Source: Aliiroseovarius sp. F20344 (GTDB lineage: Bacteria > Pseudomonadota > Alphaproteobacteria > Rhodobacterales > Rhodobacteraceae). From it: a DNA stretch of 64,000 bases. Shown here one piece after another: positions 44,461 through 53,216 of the stretch. A model generated the notes under the pieces. That model was not told the origin of the DNA. It saw only the letters and a program-made list of their open reading frames with translations, and did not search any database. Location: NCBI RefSeq assembly GCF_023016155.1, contig NZ_JALKBG010000006.1:186001-250000 (forward strand), written 5' to 3'. Every line of letters begins with the position of its first letter. Within the stretch, counting starts at the first letter, position 1. A program made the translations under genes and the position numbers.

Positions 44461-47151
44461 TTATTGTTTCGCAAGATCGCGCAGGACATAGTGCAGGACA
44501 CCGCCATTTTCGACGTATTCGACCTCGACCTCGGTATCGATGCGGCACTTCAGGGTAATCTCATTTACCGACCCATCAGCAAAGGTGATTGTGCACGGCA
44601 CGTCGGACAGTGGCCTCAGATCGCCTTCTAAACCGGTGATCGTCACGGTTTCATCCCCGGTCAGGCCCAGCGTTTTGCGCGTGTCGCCACCCGTGAATTC
44701 AAACGGGATCACGCCCATGCCCACAAGGTTTGAGCGGTGGATTCGTTCGAAGCTTTCTGCAATCACGGCCTTCACCCCCAAAAGGTTGGTGCCCTTCGCA
44801 GCCCAGTCACGCGACGACCCTGCGCCATATTGTGCGCCCCCGAAAACGACCAGAGGGGTGCCGTTGGCCTGATGCGCCATGGCGGCCTCGTAGATCGAGA
44901 CCTGCTTACCATCTGGGCCTTTCGTGAAACCCCCTTCAACGCCAGGCAGCATTTCGTTCTTGATGCGGATATTGGCAAACGTGCCGCGCATCATGACTTC
45001 GTGATTACCGCGTCGCGAGCCGTAGGAATTGAACTCGCGCGGTTGGACTTGACGTTCGATCAGATACTGTCCAGCTGGCGAGGTGGTCGGGAACGACCCG
45101 GCGGGCGAGATATGGTCCGTCGTGATCATGTCTCCCAGAACCGCAAGTACCTTCGCCCCAGTGATATCCGAGATCACGCCCGGTTCTCTCGACATCCCCT
45201 GAAAATACGGTGGATTCTGGATATATGTCGAGGCTGCCGGCCAGTCATATGTCTCGGCATCCGTGGTTTGAACCGAACGCCATTTTTCGTCGCCTTTGAA
45301 AACGTCAGCATATTTCGACTGAAAGGCTTCGCGTGTGACGGTCTGTTCGACCAGCTCTGCGATTTCTTGGGTCGAGGGCCAGATATCCGCCAGATAGACA
45401 TCCCTGCCGTCGCGATCCTGCCCAATCGGATCACTGGTCAGATCGATATCCATTGTTCCGGCCAAGGCATAGGCCACGACCAAGGGGGGCGAGGCCAGAT
45501 AGTTGGCGCGCACATCGGGGCTGATCCGACCTTCGAAATTCCGGTTGCCGGACAGGACAGAGGTAGCAACCAAATCACCTTCTGCGATGGCGTCTGAAAG
45601 CTCTTTCTGGATGGGGCCGGAATTGCCGATGCAGGTGGTGCAGCCGTAGCCCACAAGATTGAAGCCAATCTTGTCCAGATCCTCTTGCAAGCCGGCAGCC
45701 TCAAGATAGGCGGATACGACCTGCGATCCCGGCGCGAGCGAGGTTTTAACCCACGGTTTGCGATCCAGTCCCAAGGCGGCGGCCTTGCGGGCCACCAAAC
45801 CCGCGCCGATCATCACGTATGGGTTCGAGGTGTTGGTGCAGGAGGTGATCGAGGCGATCACCACATCACCAGAAGAAAGGGTGTAGTCTTCACCTGAAAC
45901 AGCAACCTCTTTGTCCATCGGGCGTTTGAAGGTTTCTGCCATTTCCTGACGAAACGCCGCGCGGGATTCGGTCAGGGCGACGAAATCTTGCGGACGTTTG
46001 GGGCCAGAGATTGCAGGTACGATGGTGCCCATGTCCAAGGACAGCGTATCCGTATAGATCGGCGCATAGTCCGCGTCTCGCCACAGCCCGTTCTCTTTGG
46101 CGTAGGCTTCGACCAGAGCAATGCGCGCCTCATCCCGGCCCGTGGTGCGCATGTAGCGCAATGTCTCGCCATCAATTGGGAAGAACCCGCAGGTGGCACC
46201 GTATTCGGGGGCCATGTTGGCGATGGTGGCGCGGTCGGCCAAAGGCAACCGATCCAGCCCTTCTCCAAAGAATTCGACAAATTTGCCCACCACGCCTTTT
46301 TCGCGCAACATCTCGACCACTTTCAACACAAGGTCCGTGCCGGTGGTGCCTTCGCGCAGGTCCCCTGTCAGTTCGAACCCAACCACTTCTGGGATCAGCA
46401 TGGAAATCGGTTGCCCCAGCATGGCGGCTTCGGCCTCGATCCCACCAACGCCCCAACCAAGTACCGCAAGCCCGTTTACCATCGTGGTATGGCTATCTGT
46501 GCCCACCAGCGTGTCTGGATAGGCGACGTCCTCTCCGTATTGGTCGGTATCGGTCCAAACAGCCTGCGCCAGATATTCCAAATTTACCTGATGGCAGATG
46601 CCCGTTCCCGGGGGCACCACGCGGAAGTTGTTGAAGGCCGACTGCCCCCATTTCAAGAAGGTGTAGCGTTCCAGATTTCGTTCGTATTCGCGGTCGACAT
46701 TCATCTGGAATGCACGCGGGTTTCCGAACTCGTCGATCATGACGGAGTGGTCGATTACAAGATCTACCGGAGTTAACGGATTGATCATCTGAGCGTCCCC
46801 TCCAAGTGCTTTGATCCCATCACGCATCGCGGCCAAGTCCACCACGGCGGGCACGCCGGTGAAATCCTGCATCAACACGCGGGTAGGGCGATAGGCAATC
46901 TCGCGTGGGTTCTGACCACCATTTGCACCCCATTCTGAGAACGCTTTGATATCATCGACGCTGATGGTGCGCCCACCATCCTCAAAGCGGAGCATGTTTT
47001 CCAAGACGACCTTCAAGGCCGCAGGCAGGCGTTCGAATGACCCCAACCCCGCGGATTCGGCTGCCGGAATGGAATAATAGGACACAGTTTGTCCGCCTGC
47101 TGAAAGGCTGCGGCGGGTCTTGGCGGTGTCAGAACCTACGGAAATGGGCAT
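44461..47151 (-). CDS. acnA: Aconitate hydratase A
   Basis: 896 residues; isomerises citrate to isocitrate in the TCA cycle with a [4Fe-4S] cluster. Cluster cysteines are in ASITSCTNTSNP and YGCTTCIGNSGPI (about 425-500). VGTDSHTTMVNGLAVLGWGVGGIEAEA and the C-terminal swivel domain GAQYGAGSSRDWAAKG are diagnostic of the AcnA/IRP1 type. GAAGGA lies upstream of the ATG. Preceding it, 231 bases hold promoters for acnA and the divergent DUF1223 gene. Confidence 0.98.
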   Translation of the reverse strand: MPISVGSDTAKTRRSLSAGGQTVSYYSIPAAESAGLGSFERLPAALKVVLENMLRFEDGGRTISVDDIKAFSEWGANGGQNPREIAYRPTRVLMQDFTGVPAVVDLAAMRDGIKALGGDAQMINPLTPVDLVIDHSVMIDEFGNPRAFQMNVDREYERNLERYTFLKWGQSAFNNFRVVPPGTGICHQVNLEYLAQAVWTDTDQYGEDVAYPDTLVGTDSHTTMVNGLAVLGWGVGGIEAEAAMLGQPISMLIPEVVGFELTGDLREGTTGTDLVLKVVEMLREKGVVGKFVEFFGEGLDRLPLADRATIANMAPEYGATCGFFPIDGETLRYMRTTGRDEARIALVEAYAKENGLWRDADYAPIYTDTLSLDMGTIVPAISGPKRPQDFVALTESRAAFRQEMAETFKRPMDKEVAVSGEDYTLSSGDVVIASITSCTNTSNPYVMIGAGLVARKAAALGLDRKPWVKTSLAPGSQVVSAYLEAAGLQEDLDKIGFNLVGYGCTTCIGNSGPIQKELSDAIAEGDLVATSVLSGNRNFEGRISPDVRANYLASPPLVVAYALAGTMDIDLTSDPIGQDRDGRDVYLADIWPSTQEIAELVEQTVTREAFQSKYADVFKGDEKWRSVQTTDAETYDWPAASTYIQNPPYFQGMSREPGVISDITGAKVLAVLGDMITTDHISPAGSFPTTSPAGQYLIERQVQPREFNSYGSRRGNHEVMMRGTFANIRIKNEMLPGVEGGFTKGPDGKQVSIYEAAMAHQANGTPLVVFGGAQYGAGSSRDWAAKGTNLLGVKAVIAESFERIHRSNLVGMGVIPFEFTGGDTRKTLGLTGDETVTITGLEGDLRPLSDVPCTITFADGSVNEITLKCRIDTEVEVEYVENGGVLHYVLRDLAKQ

Positions 47152-47382
47152 TGGATGGCATCCTTCAAATCACTAATAGGGATTGGCTAACCTTAGTGAA
47201 CCGCGAGAAGTGGCGGTTATGCAAGGCGTTTGTCTTCACGATTTCTCTGTCCCGATAGGGTGCAGATTGGTGGAAAATCAATCAAATCAGGAAACTGTAA
47301 CAATTCGCTCGCAAATCCTTGATTGGAAGGTCAGGCGCTGGATCGCTATTTAAAGAACAGAGCAACACTGAAAGAGACATCG

Positions 47383-48114
47383 ATGCGGGCAATTCTGGCG
47401 AGTTTGATCAGTATTTTCATGAGTGCAGCCTCTGGCGTTGCGATGGCGGGCGACCGATCGGTTGTGGTGGTCGAGCTGTTCACGTCGCAGGGCTGTTCAT
47501 CATGCCCGCCTGCAGACAAGTTCTTGGGTGAGCTTGCGCGCCATGATGATATTCTGCCCTTGGCCATGCATGTGGATTACTGGGACTACATTGGCTGGAA
47601 AGATACCTTTGCTCGTCCTGAACATACAAAGCGTCAAAAAGCCTATGCATATGGGTTTGGAACCAAATCCATCTATACGCCGCAGATGGTGATCGGAGGA
47701 ACCGATCAGGCGGTAGGGAGCCACGTCATGAAAGTGATGGAGATCCTTCATAGGCATCAGATGGCCGTCGCGCAGGTCAGCTTGTCGACACAAGACAGTG
47801 AAAATGGACGGGTCGTGCGCGTGGCCAACATTGCCAACCGGCCTTTGCCCGCGCCTGTGGTGGCGCAGATCGTACATTTCGCACCGAAGGCCACTGTGTC
47901 CGTTAAGCGTGGAGAAAACGCAGGCCGTTCGATCACATCGACCAATATCGTGACCGACGTTCAGGCCTTTGGGAAATGGGACGGTAAGGGCGAAATCGAG
48001 TTCTTGCTGCAAAAACCTTTGGCACCCGAGGGCCAGAAGGCAGCAATAATCCTTCAGGCGACCCGCATGGGTGACTATCCGGGCGAAATCGTGGCTGCAA
48101 TCGCGTTAGATTAA
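47383..48114 (+). CDS. DUF1223 family thioredoxin-like periplasmic protein
   Basis: 243 residues. A signal peptide ending VAMAG is followed by VVVVELFTSQGCSSCPPADKFLGEL, whose CxxC (C38-S-S-C41) sits where thioredoxins carry their active site. HVDYWDYIGWKDTFA and YTPQMVIGGTDQAVG are DUF1223 hallmarks. The role is uncharacterised; a redox function in the periplasm is a reasonable inference. AAAGAGA precedes the chosen ATG. It is convergent with the LpxL-like gene, overlapping by four bases. Confidence 0.88.
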   Translation: MRAILASLISIFMSAASGVAMAGDRSVVVVELFTSQGCSSCPPADKFLGELARHDDILPLAMHVDYWDYIGWKDTFARPEHTKRQKAYAYGFGTKSIYTPQMVIGGTDQAVGSHVMKVMEILHRHQMAVAQVSLSTQDSENGRVVRVANIANRPLPAPVVAQIVHFAPKATVSVKRGENAGRSITSTNIVTDVQAFGKWDGKGEIEFLLQKPLAPEGQKAAIILQATRMGDYPGEIVAAIALD

Positions 48115-48998
48115 GCTTGCGCGCCTTCCGGCATCTGCCACCGATTGTGAATCCAAAGGAACTGATCCATGTTCGCGCGCACCCGCGCCTCGAACCGATC
48201 GTTGAATTCCTGCATCATGGTTTCAGGATCGGAAAGCGCGATGGGCTCTTCAACCAACACGTCAAAATCCACACCGTTTTCTTTGCGGATAGCAAAGATG
48301 GGTATGAAAAGCGTGTCGTATTTAAGGGCCATTTCAGCGATGGCGAGTGTTGTCATGGCTGGTTGGCCGAAAAAGCTAAGCTTGGCGCCCTGATCTTCAC
48401 GTTGGTCCAGAAGGATCGCCAGCAGACCGCCTTGGCGAAGATGCTTCACCATTCCGCCCATGCCGCGCCGAGACTGTTCAAAGGCTTTCCCTTCAAACCC
48501 CTCCATTCGCTTTTTGTAGCTTTCGTTGAAATACGCGTTGGACATCGGGCGGTAAAGCGCCCCGGTGTTGAAGCCAGACTGAATCAGTACCGCGCGCGCG
48601 GCGTCGTAGTTTCCGAAATGACCGGATGTGGCAATGATTGGCGTCCCGTCTGCCTTTGCCTTTTCTAACGCTGCGACTCCAGGCCCCGTCAATTGGGTGT
48701 TTTTCATTCGGTTGAAGAAGGCCTCACCTGACCACATCTCGGCCAGGAAACGTCCCGCATTAGACAGAACCGCATTCTCCATCCGCTTCACTTCGGCCTT
48801 GGACATGTCTGGGCATGTGAGGGCGAGGTTGCGGCGGATGCGCTTGTTGTAGCCAGCGATAGGACCAATAACCTTGGCTGCGAACCAACCAACCACAGGC
48901 AGGCGGAGTCTGTACGGCAATACCCGGGGAAGGTTCAGCACACCCGCCAGCGCCAGATGCGTCAGATAGGGGACAAGCCCGCGTTTTTCTTGCACCAT
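48111..48998 (-). CDS. LpxL/HtrB-like lysophospholipid or lipid A acyltransferase
   Basis: 295 residues. SGHFGNYDAAR contains the catalytic HX4D (H127 to D132). LLDQREDQGAKLSFFGQPAMTT near 190 is the typical second block, and IHNRWQ at the end matches the family. It would add a secondary acyl chain to lipid A, or act on ornithine or phospholipids as some Rhodobacteraceae relatives do. The ATG at 48998 has GGAG nine bases upstream. It is a single copy in the window and unlinked to lpx genes. Confidence 0.87.
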   Translation of the reverse strand: MVQEKRGLVPYLTHLALAGVLNLPRVLPYRLRLPVVGWFAAKVIGPIAGYNKRIRRNLALTCPDMSKAEVKRMENAVLSNAGRFLAEMWSGEAFFNRMKNTQLTGPGVAALEKAKADGTPIIATSGHFGNYDAARAVLIQSGFNTGALYRPMSNAYFNESYKKRMEGFEGKAFEQSRRGMGGMVKHLRQGGLLAILLDQREDQGAKLSFFGQPAMTTLAIAEMALKYDTLFIPIFAIRKENGVDFDVLVEEPIALSDPETMMQEFNDRFEARVRANMDQFLWIHNRWQMPEGAQA

Positions 48999-49080
48999 TT
49001 GGATGCTCTCCGTCCGTCGCCCAAGGATAGGGCTGGTCGGACACACATAACGGGCGTGGCCAAGGCCTGCAAGAGTCAGG

Positions 49081-50199
49081 CTAGCTGTCTTCGTCCGGCA
49101 AAATCAGCGTGATTTCGCCCTCGGTTTCCAGCGCGCGAATCTGGGCGATGATTTGGTTCATGGCGGCGTCACCTTCGGCAGGTTTGACAATGCCAAGCTC
49201 GGCCATCTCCTCGCGGATTTGTTCTGCAAGCCGTTTCGACATCGCGTCCAATATGAACCTGGCGGCGATTTCAAGTTCGTCCGTGGCGGCGGCAAGAGCT
49301 GTAACAAGAACCGATTGATCAATATCTTTTGTGATTTTCGGAACGTCGCCGGGGTGAACCCGGTCTGGAACATTGGCGAAGGTGAAGATCGATTTACGCA
49401 CGGCGCTGGCAAATTCATTGTCTTCCTGATCCAGCCCTTCCAATACTTCATCCCGCGTGGTGGCGGGCGAGACGTTCAGGATGGACCCCACCCGTTCGCT
49501 GGGATCATCTTCAAAGGCTTTCGGCGGCTGCGCCCCAAGCTGTTCGGCCAATGACCGGCCAATCCGCTCAACCACATCTGGGGAAATTGTGCTGGTCATG
49601 GATACGGCATATGCAATCTTTCGGGCGCGCTGTCCCGGCATTTTTCCCAACAGTTCCGCCGCCAGAGAGGTTTTCAACTTTGACAGCAGAACCGCCGACA
49701 CTTCTGCGCTTTCATGCTCCAACAGGGGAAGCAATTGATCGACTGGAGTGTTTGAGACACTAGTCCATGGATCATGGGCGATTTGAACGCCGGACATCTT
49801 CCGAACCCGTGCGGCGGTGGCGGGGCTGATTGTTCCATCAAGAACCGACAACGCATCCTCAAGACCTCCGGGGAATGATAATCCAATTTCCTCAATCTCG
49901 AACACGAATTCGTCGATGACGGATTTCAGAGTGGCACGATCGATATAGCGCATGGTGGACATCTGATGCACAAGTTCGCCTTGCAAGCTGACCGGAAGGT
50001 CTTGCAAGGCAACCTCGGCCCCTTCAGCAAGCAACAGGCGCACGATGATGGCCGCCTTTTGGCGCTTCGACAGGTGGCGCGGAAGTTGACGCAATGGAGG
50101 AGTCAGATCCATACGTGGACTTGATGCAGGGTCAGACACAATCTGACCCGGACCTTCACCTAGGATCAGGTCAGTATCCATCGTCATGTCATTTGGCAC
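49081..50199 (-). CDS. fliG: Flagellar motor switch protein FliG
   Basis: 372 residues. It carries the N-terminal helical domain (SKRQKAAIIVRLLLAEGAE), a middle domain, and the C-terminal torque domain with FASAVRKSIFTFANVPDRV, the KDIDQSVLVTALAAATDELE charged helix and MSKRLAEQIREEMAELG, the conserved FliG ending. FliG couples stator rotation to the rotor. The N- and C-terminal parts are more diverged than in the main enteric lineage. No other flagellar gene is in the window. A CtrA-like site lies upstream. Confidence 0.88.
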   Translation of the reverse strand: MPNDMTMDTDLILGEGPGQIVSDPASSPRMDLTPPLRQLPRHLSKRQKAAIIVRLLLAEGAEVALQDLPVSLQGELVHQMSTMRYIDRATLKSVIDEFVFEIEEIGLSFPGGLEDALSVLDGTISPATAARVRKMSGVQIAHDPWTSVSNTPVDQLLPLLEHESAEVSAVLLSKLKTSLAAELLGKMPGQRARKIAYAVSMTSTISPDVVERIGRSLAEQLGAQPPKAFEDDPSERVGSILNVSPATTRDEVLEGLDQEDNEFASAVRKSIFTFANVPDRVHPGDVPKITKDIDQSVLVTALAAATDELEIAARFILDAMSKRLAEQIREEMAELGIVKPAEGDAAMNQIIAQIRALETEGEITLILPDEDS

Positions 50200-50242
50200 C
50201 GTTTGCCTCCACCTTGGTTTTAGGCAGTTTGGCAGGTGCGGG

Positions 50243-50257
50243 TTAAAGCCACCTTTA
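50243..50257. promoter_or_regulatory. CtrA-like site upstream of fliG
   Basis: TTAA-AGCCACC-TTTA matches the TTAA-N7-TTAA CtrA consensus at seven of eight positions. It lies 44-58 bases before the fliG start. CtrA control of flagellar genes is well known in Alphaproteobacteria; binding here is inference. Confidence 0.4.
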
Positions 50258-50268
50258 CATAGGAAAGG

Positions 50269-50430
50269 TTAAACCGATTTTTCGTCAGTACAGGCCTGAA
50301 GTTTTTCGTTCCAAACTTGCCCGGCGGCGCAGGTAGAAGCTTCGTGAGTATCGCGATTGCATTGGCCAGCAACCGAAAGCGTTGGGATAAGTGCCAATAT
50401 CGTAGTGCAGATTAGTGTTCTGAATTGCAT
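50269..50430 (-). CDS. Small secreted cysteine-containing protein
   Basis: 53 residues: signal peptide MQFRTLICTTILALIPTLSVA, then a mature part with three Cys (CNRDTHEASTCAAGQ and QAC) spaced like short chitin-binding/peritrophin-type modules, C-x9-C-x12-C or so. Function is unknown. AGGGAGG precedes the ATG strongly. Such a small protein recurs beside purB in Rhodobacteraceae, and I suspect it is sometimes given the name of its neighbour by mistake. Its ribosome binding site is folded into a hairpin (see 50432-50455). Confidence 0.72.
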   Translation of the reverse strand: MQFRTLICTTILALIPTLSVAGQCNRDTHEASTCAAGQVWNEKLQACTDEKSV

Positions 50431-50431
50431 A

Positions 50432-50455
50432 AGGGCCTCCCTTTCAGAAGGCCCT
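50432..50455 (-). promoter_or_regulatory. Hairpin covering the ribosome binding site of the 53-residue gene
   Basis: AGGGCCT (50432-50438) and AGGCCCT (50449-50455) pair perfectly across a ten-base loop. On the minus strand this places part of the AGGGAGG site in the stem, one base before the start codon. It could restrain translation or be a 3' structure of the upstream gene. Confidence 0.45.
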
Positions 50456-50486
50456 AAGCATAGCATATTCTTTGAAAACACCCAAA

Positions 50487-50900
50487 CTAGCCTGCGAGCA
50501 GCCAGTATTCTTTCTTGAAATACTCGTTGATTTCCACAAGCCAGCTGGCTGGAGGGAAGTTCAAAATGGCGCTGAGCAGCAGCACGAGAACAATCACAAA
50601 TACTGCGTAACCTTCACGGCGGTGGCCGCTTGGATGCATCGGAGTTCCCAGCGCGAAGCCTTTGATGATCTTCCAGTGTAAAACGGTGTGCCAAACCCCA
50701 AACAATATGAACGCGCTTGATGTCGCAAGATGAACCGCTTCCCACCCTGAACGTGTTAGACCAAGCATGTGCCAGTCTAGTCGATTGGCTGTTGAGCCAC
50801 GCGGTGCGATGATCAGCAACAGGCCGCTGATCGTCATGATAACAAACGAAAACCCTACGCCAAAAACAGCAGATGCGCGGGACATTGCAGCCGAAAACAT
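50487..50900 (-). CDS. DUF4405-type membrane protein (cytochrome b561-like)
   Basis: 137 residues with four hydrophobic segments. WEAVHLATSSAFILFGVWHTVLHW places three histidines in adjacent helices, as in DUF4405 and related di-heme b-type membrane proteins. Another His is in DWHMLG. It may carry heme, but this is not proven by sequence. GGAGG precedes the ATG. It is on the same strand as purB (64 bases downstream of purB's stop) and as the 53-residue gene. Confidence 0.75.
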   Translation of the reverse strand: MFSAAMSRASAVFGVGFSFVIMTISGLLLIIAPRGSTANRLDWHMLGLTRSGWEAVHLATSSAFILFGVWHTVLHWKIIKGFALGTPMHPSGHRREGYAVFVIVLVLLLSAILNFPPASWLVEINEYFKKEYWLLAG

Positions 50901-50902
50901 AA

Positions 50903-50948
50903 GAGCCTCCTTCTTTACCCATCAGCAAGGTAAGCTAGAAAGAGGCCC
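50903..50948 (-). promoter_or_regulatory. Long-range pairing at the ribosome binding site of the DUF4405 gene
   Basis: GAGCCTC (50903-50909), complementary to the GGAGGCTC Shine-Dalgarno region on the minus strand, can pair with GAGGCCC (50942-50948) with one G-U pair across 32 bases. It resembles the arrangement in front of the next gene. Functional status unknown. Confidence 0.3.
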
Positions 50949-50964
50949 TTCGCTTTGCGCTGGA

Positions 50965-52272
50965 TCAGCTTTCGCCGAAGACTCGTTTGAAGATCGTGTC
51001 GACATGTTTGGTGTGATAGCCCATGTCGAATTTCTCGTTGATCGCGTCGACGCCAAGAGCTTCGACCACGGCCTCGTCTGCCAGAAGCAACTCGCGGAAA
51101 TCAAGACGCTCTTCCCAAACTTTCAGCGCGTTGCGTTGCACCATCGAATAAGCGTCTTCACGCGACACACCAGCCTGCGTCAGGGCCAGCAGAACACGCT
51201 GTGACATGACCAGGCCTGGGAATTTATTCATGTTGTCCAGCATGTTGTCGGGGAAGATCAGCATCTTGTCGATGACGCCGGCCAAGCGGTGCAGGGCGAA
51301 GTCCAGCGTGACTGTCGCGTCCGGGCCAATGCCGCGCTCGACCGACGAGTGCGAGATGTCGCGTTCATGCCAAAGTGCCACGTTCTCCATTGCGGGGATC
51401 ACGGTCATGCGTACCAGACGGGCCAGACCGGTCAGGTTTTCGGTCAGAACCGGATTCTTTTTGTGCGGCATCGCCGACGAGCCCTTCTGACCCATCGAGA
51501 AGAACTCGGCGCCTTCCAGAACTTCGGTCCGCTGCATGTGGCGAATTTCAACGGCGATGTTTTCAATCGACGAGGCGATCACACCCAGTGTGGCAAAGAA
51601 CATGGCGTGACGGTCGCGCGGGATGACTTGGGTCGAGATCGGCTCAGGGCGTAGGCCCAGCTTTTCGCAAACATGTTCTTCAACAGCAGGGTCGATGTTG
51701 GCAAACGTGCCGACCGCGCCCGAGATCGCGCCTGTGGCCACTTCCCAGCGCGCTTTTTCAAGACGGTTCTTGTTGCGGTCCATCTCGGCGTAGAAACGCG
51801 CGAAGGTCAGGCCCATGGTGGTCGGTTCAGCGTGGATACCGTGGCTGCGGCCGACGCGTACTGTGTCTTTATGCTCCATCGCGCGTTTCTTTAGCGCGGC
51901 TAGAACCTTGTCCATGCCAACCAGAAGAAGGTCGGCGGCGCGCACCAATTGCACGTTCAGGCAGGTGTCCAACACGTCCGACGAGGTCATGCCTTGGTGT
52001 ACGAAACGGGCCTCTTCGCTGCCCACATGTTCGGCCAAATGGGTCAGGAAGGCGATGACGTCATGCTTGGTAACGGCTTCGATTTCATCAATGCGGGCCA
52101 CGTCAAACTCGACGTCCTTGGCTTTCCAAACGGCATCCGCGTTTTCGCGCGGGATCACGCCCAGATCGGCCATGGCGTCGCAGGCATGCGCCTCGATCTC
52201 GTACCAGATTTTGAACTTGGTTTCGGGCGACCAGATGGCGACCATATCGGGGCGGGCATAACGAGGGATCAT
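50965..52272 (-). CDS. purB: Adenylosuccinate lyase
   Basis: Acts twice in purine synthesis, on SAICAR and on adenylosuccinate. 435 residues of the fumarase/aspartase superfamily, with the signature GSSAMPHKKNP near 262-272, HQGMTSSDVLDT (catalytic serine region) near 85 and the conserved MRTE-like EIRHMQRTEVLEGAEFF. The start at 52272 (MIPRYARPDMV) fits the family; the 30-residue extension upstream is not typical. GCTTCG-rich leader has an AAGG site at nine bases. Confidence 0.96.
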   Translation of the reverse strand: MIPRYARPDMVAIWSPETKFKIWYEIEAHACDAMADLGVIPRENADAVWKAKDVEFDVARIDEIEAVTKHDVIAFLTHLAEHVGSEEARFVHQGMTSSDVLDTCLNVQLVRAADLLLVGMDKVLAALKKRAMEHKDTVRVGRSHGIHAEPTTMGLTFARFYAEMDRNKNRLEKARWEVATGAISGAVGTFANIDPAVEEHVCEKLGLRPEPISTQVIPRDRHAMFFATLGVIASSIENIAVEIRHMQRTEVLEGAEFFSMGQKGSSAMPHKKNPVLTENLTGLARLVRMTVIPAMENVALWHERDISHSSVERGIGPDATVTLDFALHRLAGVIDKMLIFPDNMLDNMNKFPGLVMSQRVLLALTQAGVSREDAYSMVQRNALKVWEERLDFRELLLADEAVVEALGVDAINEKFDMGYHTKHVDTIFKRVFGES

Positions 52273-52400
52273 CGGCGAAGCCTTTTTCGGTTGGTTGGCA
52301 GTCGCGCTTCTCATAAACTGCCGCGATGCAGCGAACAAGGGACGCGTGCAGGGAATGGGCAAGTGGCACCCATGTTTGCGACGATAATGAGGTGTTTGAG

Positions 52401-52859
52401 TTGGAATTCACCGATTTTCTAGGAAACTGGCAGGTTGCGCGCGAGATTGTCGAGCAAGCTGGCGAGACACACCGCCTTACGGGCGTCGCGGAGTTCTCGC
52501 AGGTGGCAGATGGTTTGAAATACCGTGAACAAGGTCAGCTTGTGACTGCCACAGGTGCACAATTCGCGGCCAGCCGAGTGTACCATTGGCGGGACGCTGG
52601 GAAGGGCCGCGTGCAGGTGTTGTTTGAAGACGGGCGAGATTTTCACAATTTCGATCTAACAGGCGCGAAAACAGAGGATGTGCACTGGTGTGACCCGGAT
52701 ACCTATCACGTTTCCTACAATCTAGCAGAATGGCCGATGTGGTCTTCGACATGGACAGTATTGGGGCCGCGGAAGGGTTATCGGATGGTCACGCGCTACA
52801 CGCGCCAGCCTAATCGTAAACGTTCACCTTACGATCCGATTGCGCGCGGTAGTACGTAA
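52401..52859 (+). CDS. DUF6314 family protein
   Basis: 152 residues. Aromatic- and Trp/His-rich beta-strand pattern: TDFLGNWQVARE, YREQGQL, ASRVYHWRDAGKGRVQVLFEDGRDFHNF (one region about 60-90) and YHVSYNLAEWPMWSSTWTVLGPRKGYRMVTRY. This suits a calycin- or lipocalin-like small barrel. The best start is TTG 52401, six bases after GAGGTG; the longer frame to 52326 crosses the purB leader. Function unknown. Its last 50 bases overlap the convergent VOC gene. Confidence 0.75.
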   Translation: MEFTDFLGNWQVAREIVEQAGETHRLTGVAEFSQVADGLKYREQGQLVTATGAQFAASRVYHWRDAGKGRVQVLFEDGRDFHNFDLTGAKTEDVHWCDPDTYHVSYNLAEWPMWSSTWTVLGPRKGYRMVTRYTRQPNRKRSPYDPIARGST

Positions 52860-53214
52860 GGCGCGAGGCAAGATCACCCTGGTGAAGTTCTAGCTTGTGC
52901 CTATCAGGGTCGAGAAAATAGAGCGACGCCCCCTCAGAGCTGTTGTCCTGCCAAAGCTCAGCGTGATCCTTGATCCGGTTGCTAAACGCTGGGAAGTCGG
53001 CGTCTTTGCAGGAAAAAGCGATGTGGGTGTAGTCGGATCGAGGCTGGATAGGGGTGTCTGCCTGAGTGAAGCAAAGCCACAGCTCTCCCAGCTCCAAGTA
53101 AGCCCCGCGCGGCCAGTCTGCGCGCAGTTTCGCACCCAGAACTTCTGTGTAAAACCAAATAGATCGCTCAAGGTCATTCACCGCAAGGGTGATATGGTTC
53201 ACCCCTGTGATCAC
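52810..53214 (-). CDS. VOC family protein, FosA (glutathione transferase)-like
   Basis: About 134 residues. GVNHITLAVNDLERSIWFYTEVLGAKL, WPRGAYLELGELWLCFTQ and DYTHIAFS with HKLELHQGDLASRLTYYR place the FosA metal ligands: His near residue 6, His near 65 and Glu near 112. FosA uses Mn and glutathione to inactivate fosfomycin; housekeeping relatives exist, so resistance is not assured. Start is probably GTG 53214, two bases after dnaB ends. Tail overlaps the DUF6314 gene by 50 bases. It is thus squeezed directly behind dnaB. Confidence 0.8.
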   Translation of the reverse strand: MITGVNHITLAVNDLERSIWFYTEVLGAKLRADWPRGAYLELGELWLCFTQADTPIQPRSDYTHIAFSCKDADFPAFSNRIKDHAELWQDNSSEGASLYFLDPDRHKLELHQGDLASRLTYYRAQSDRKVNVYD

Positions 53215-53216
53215 GG

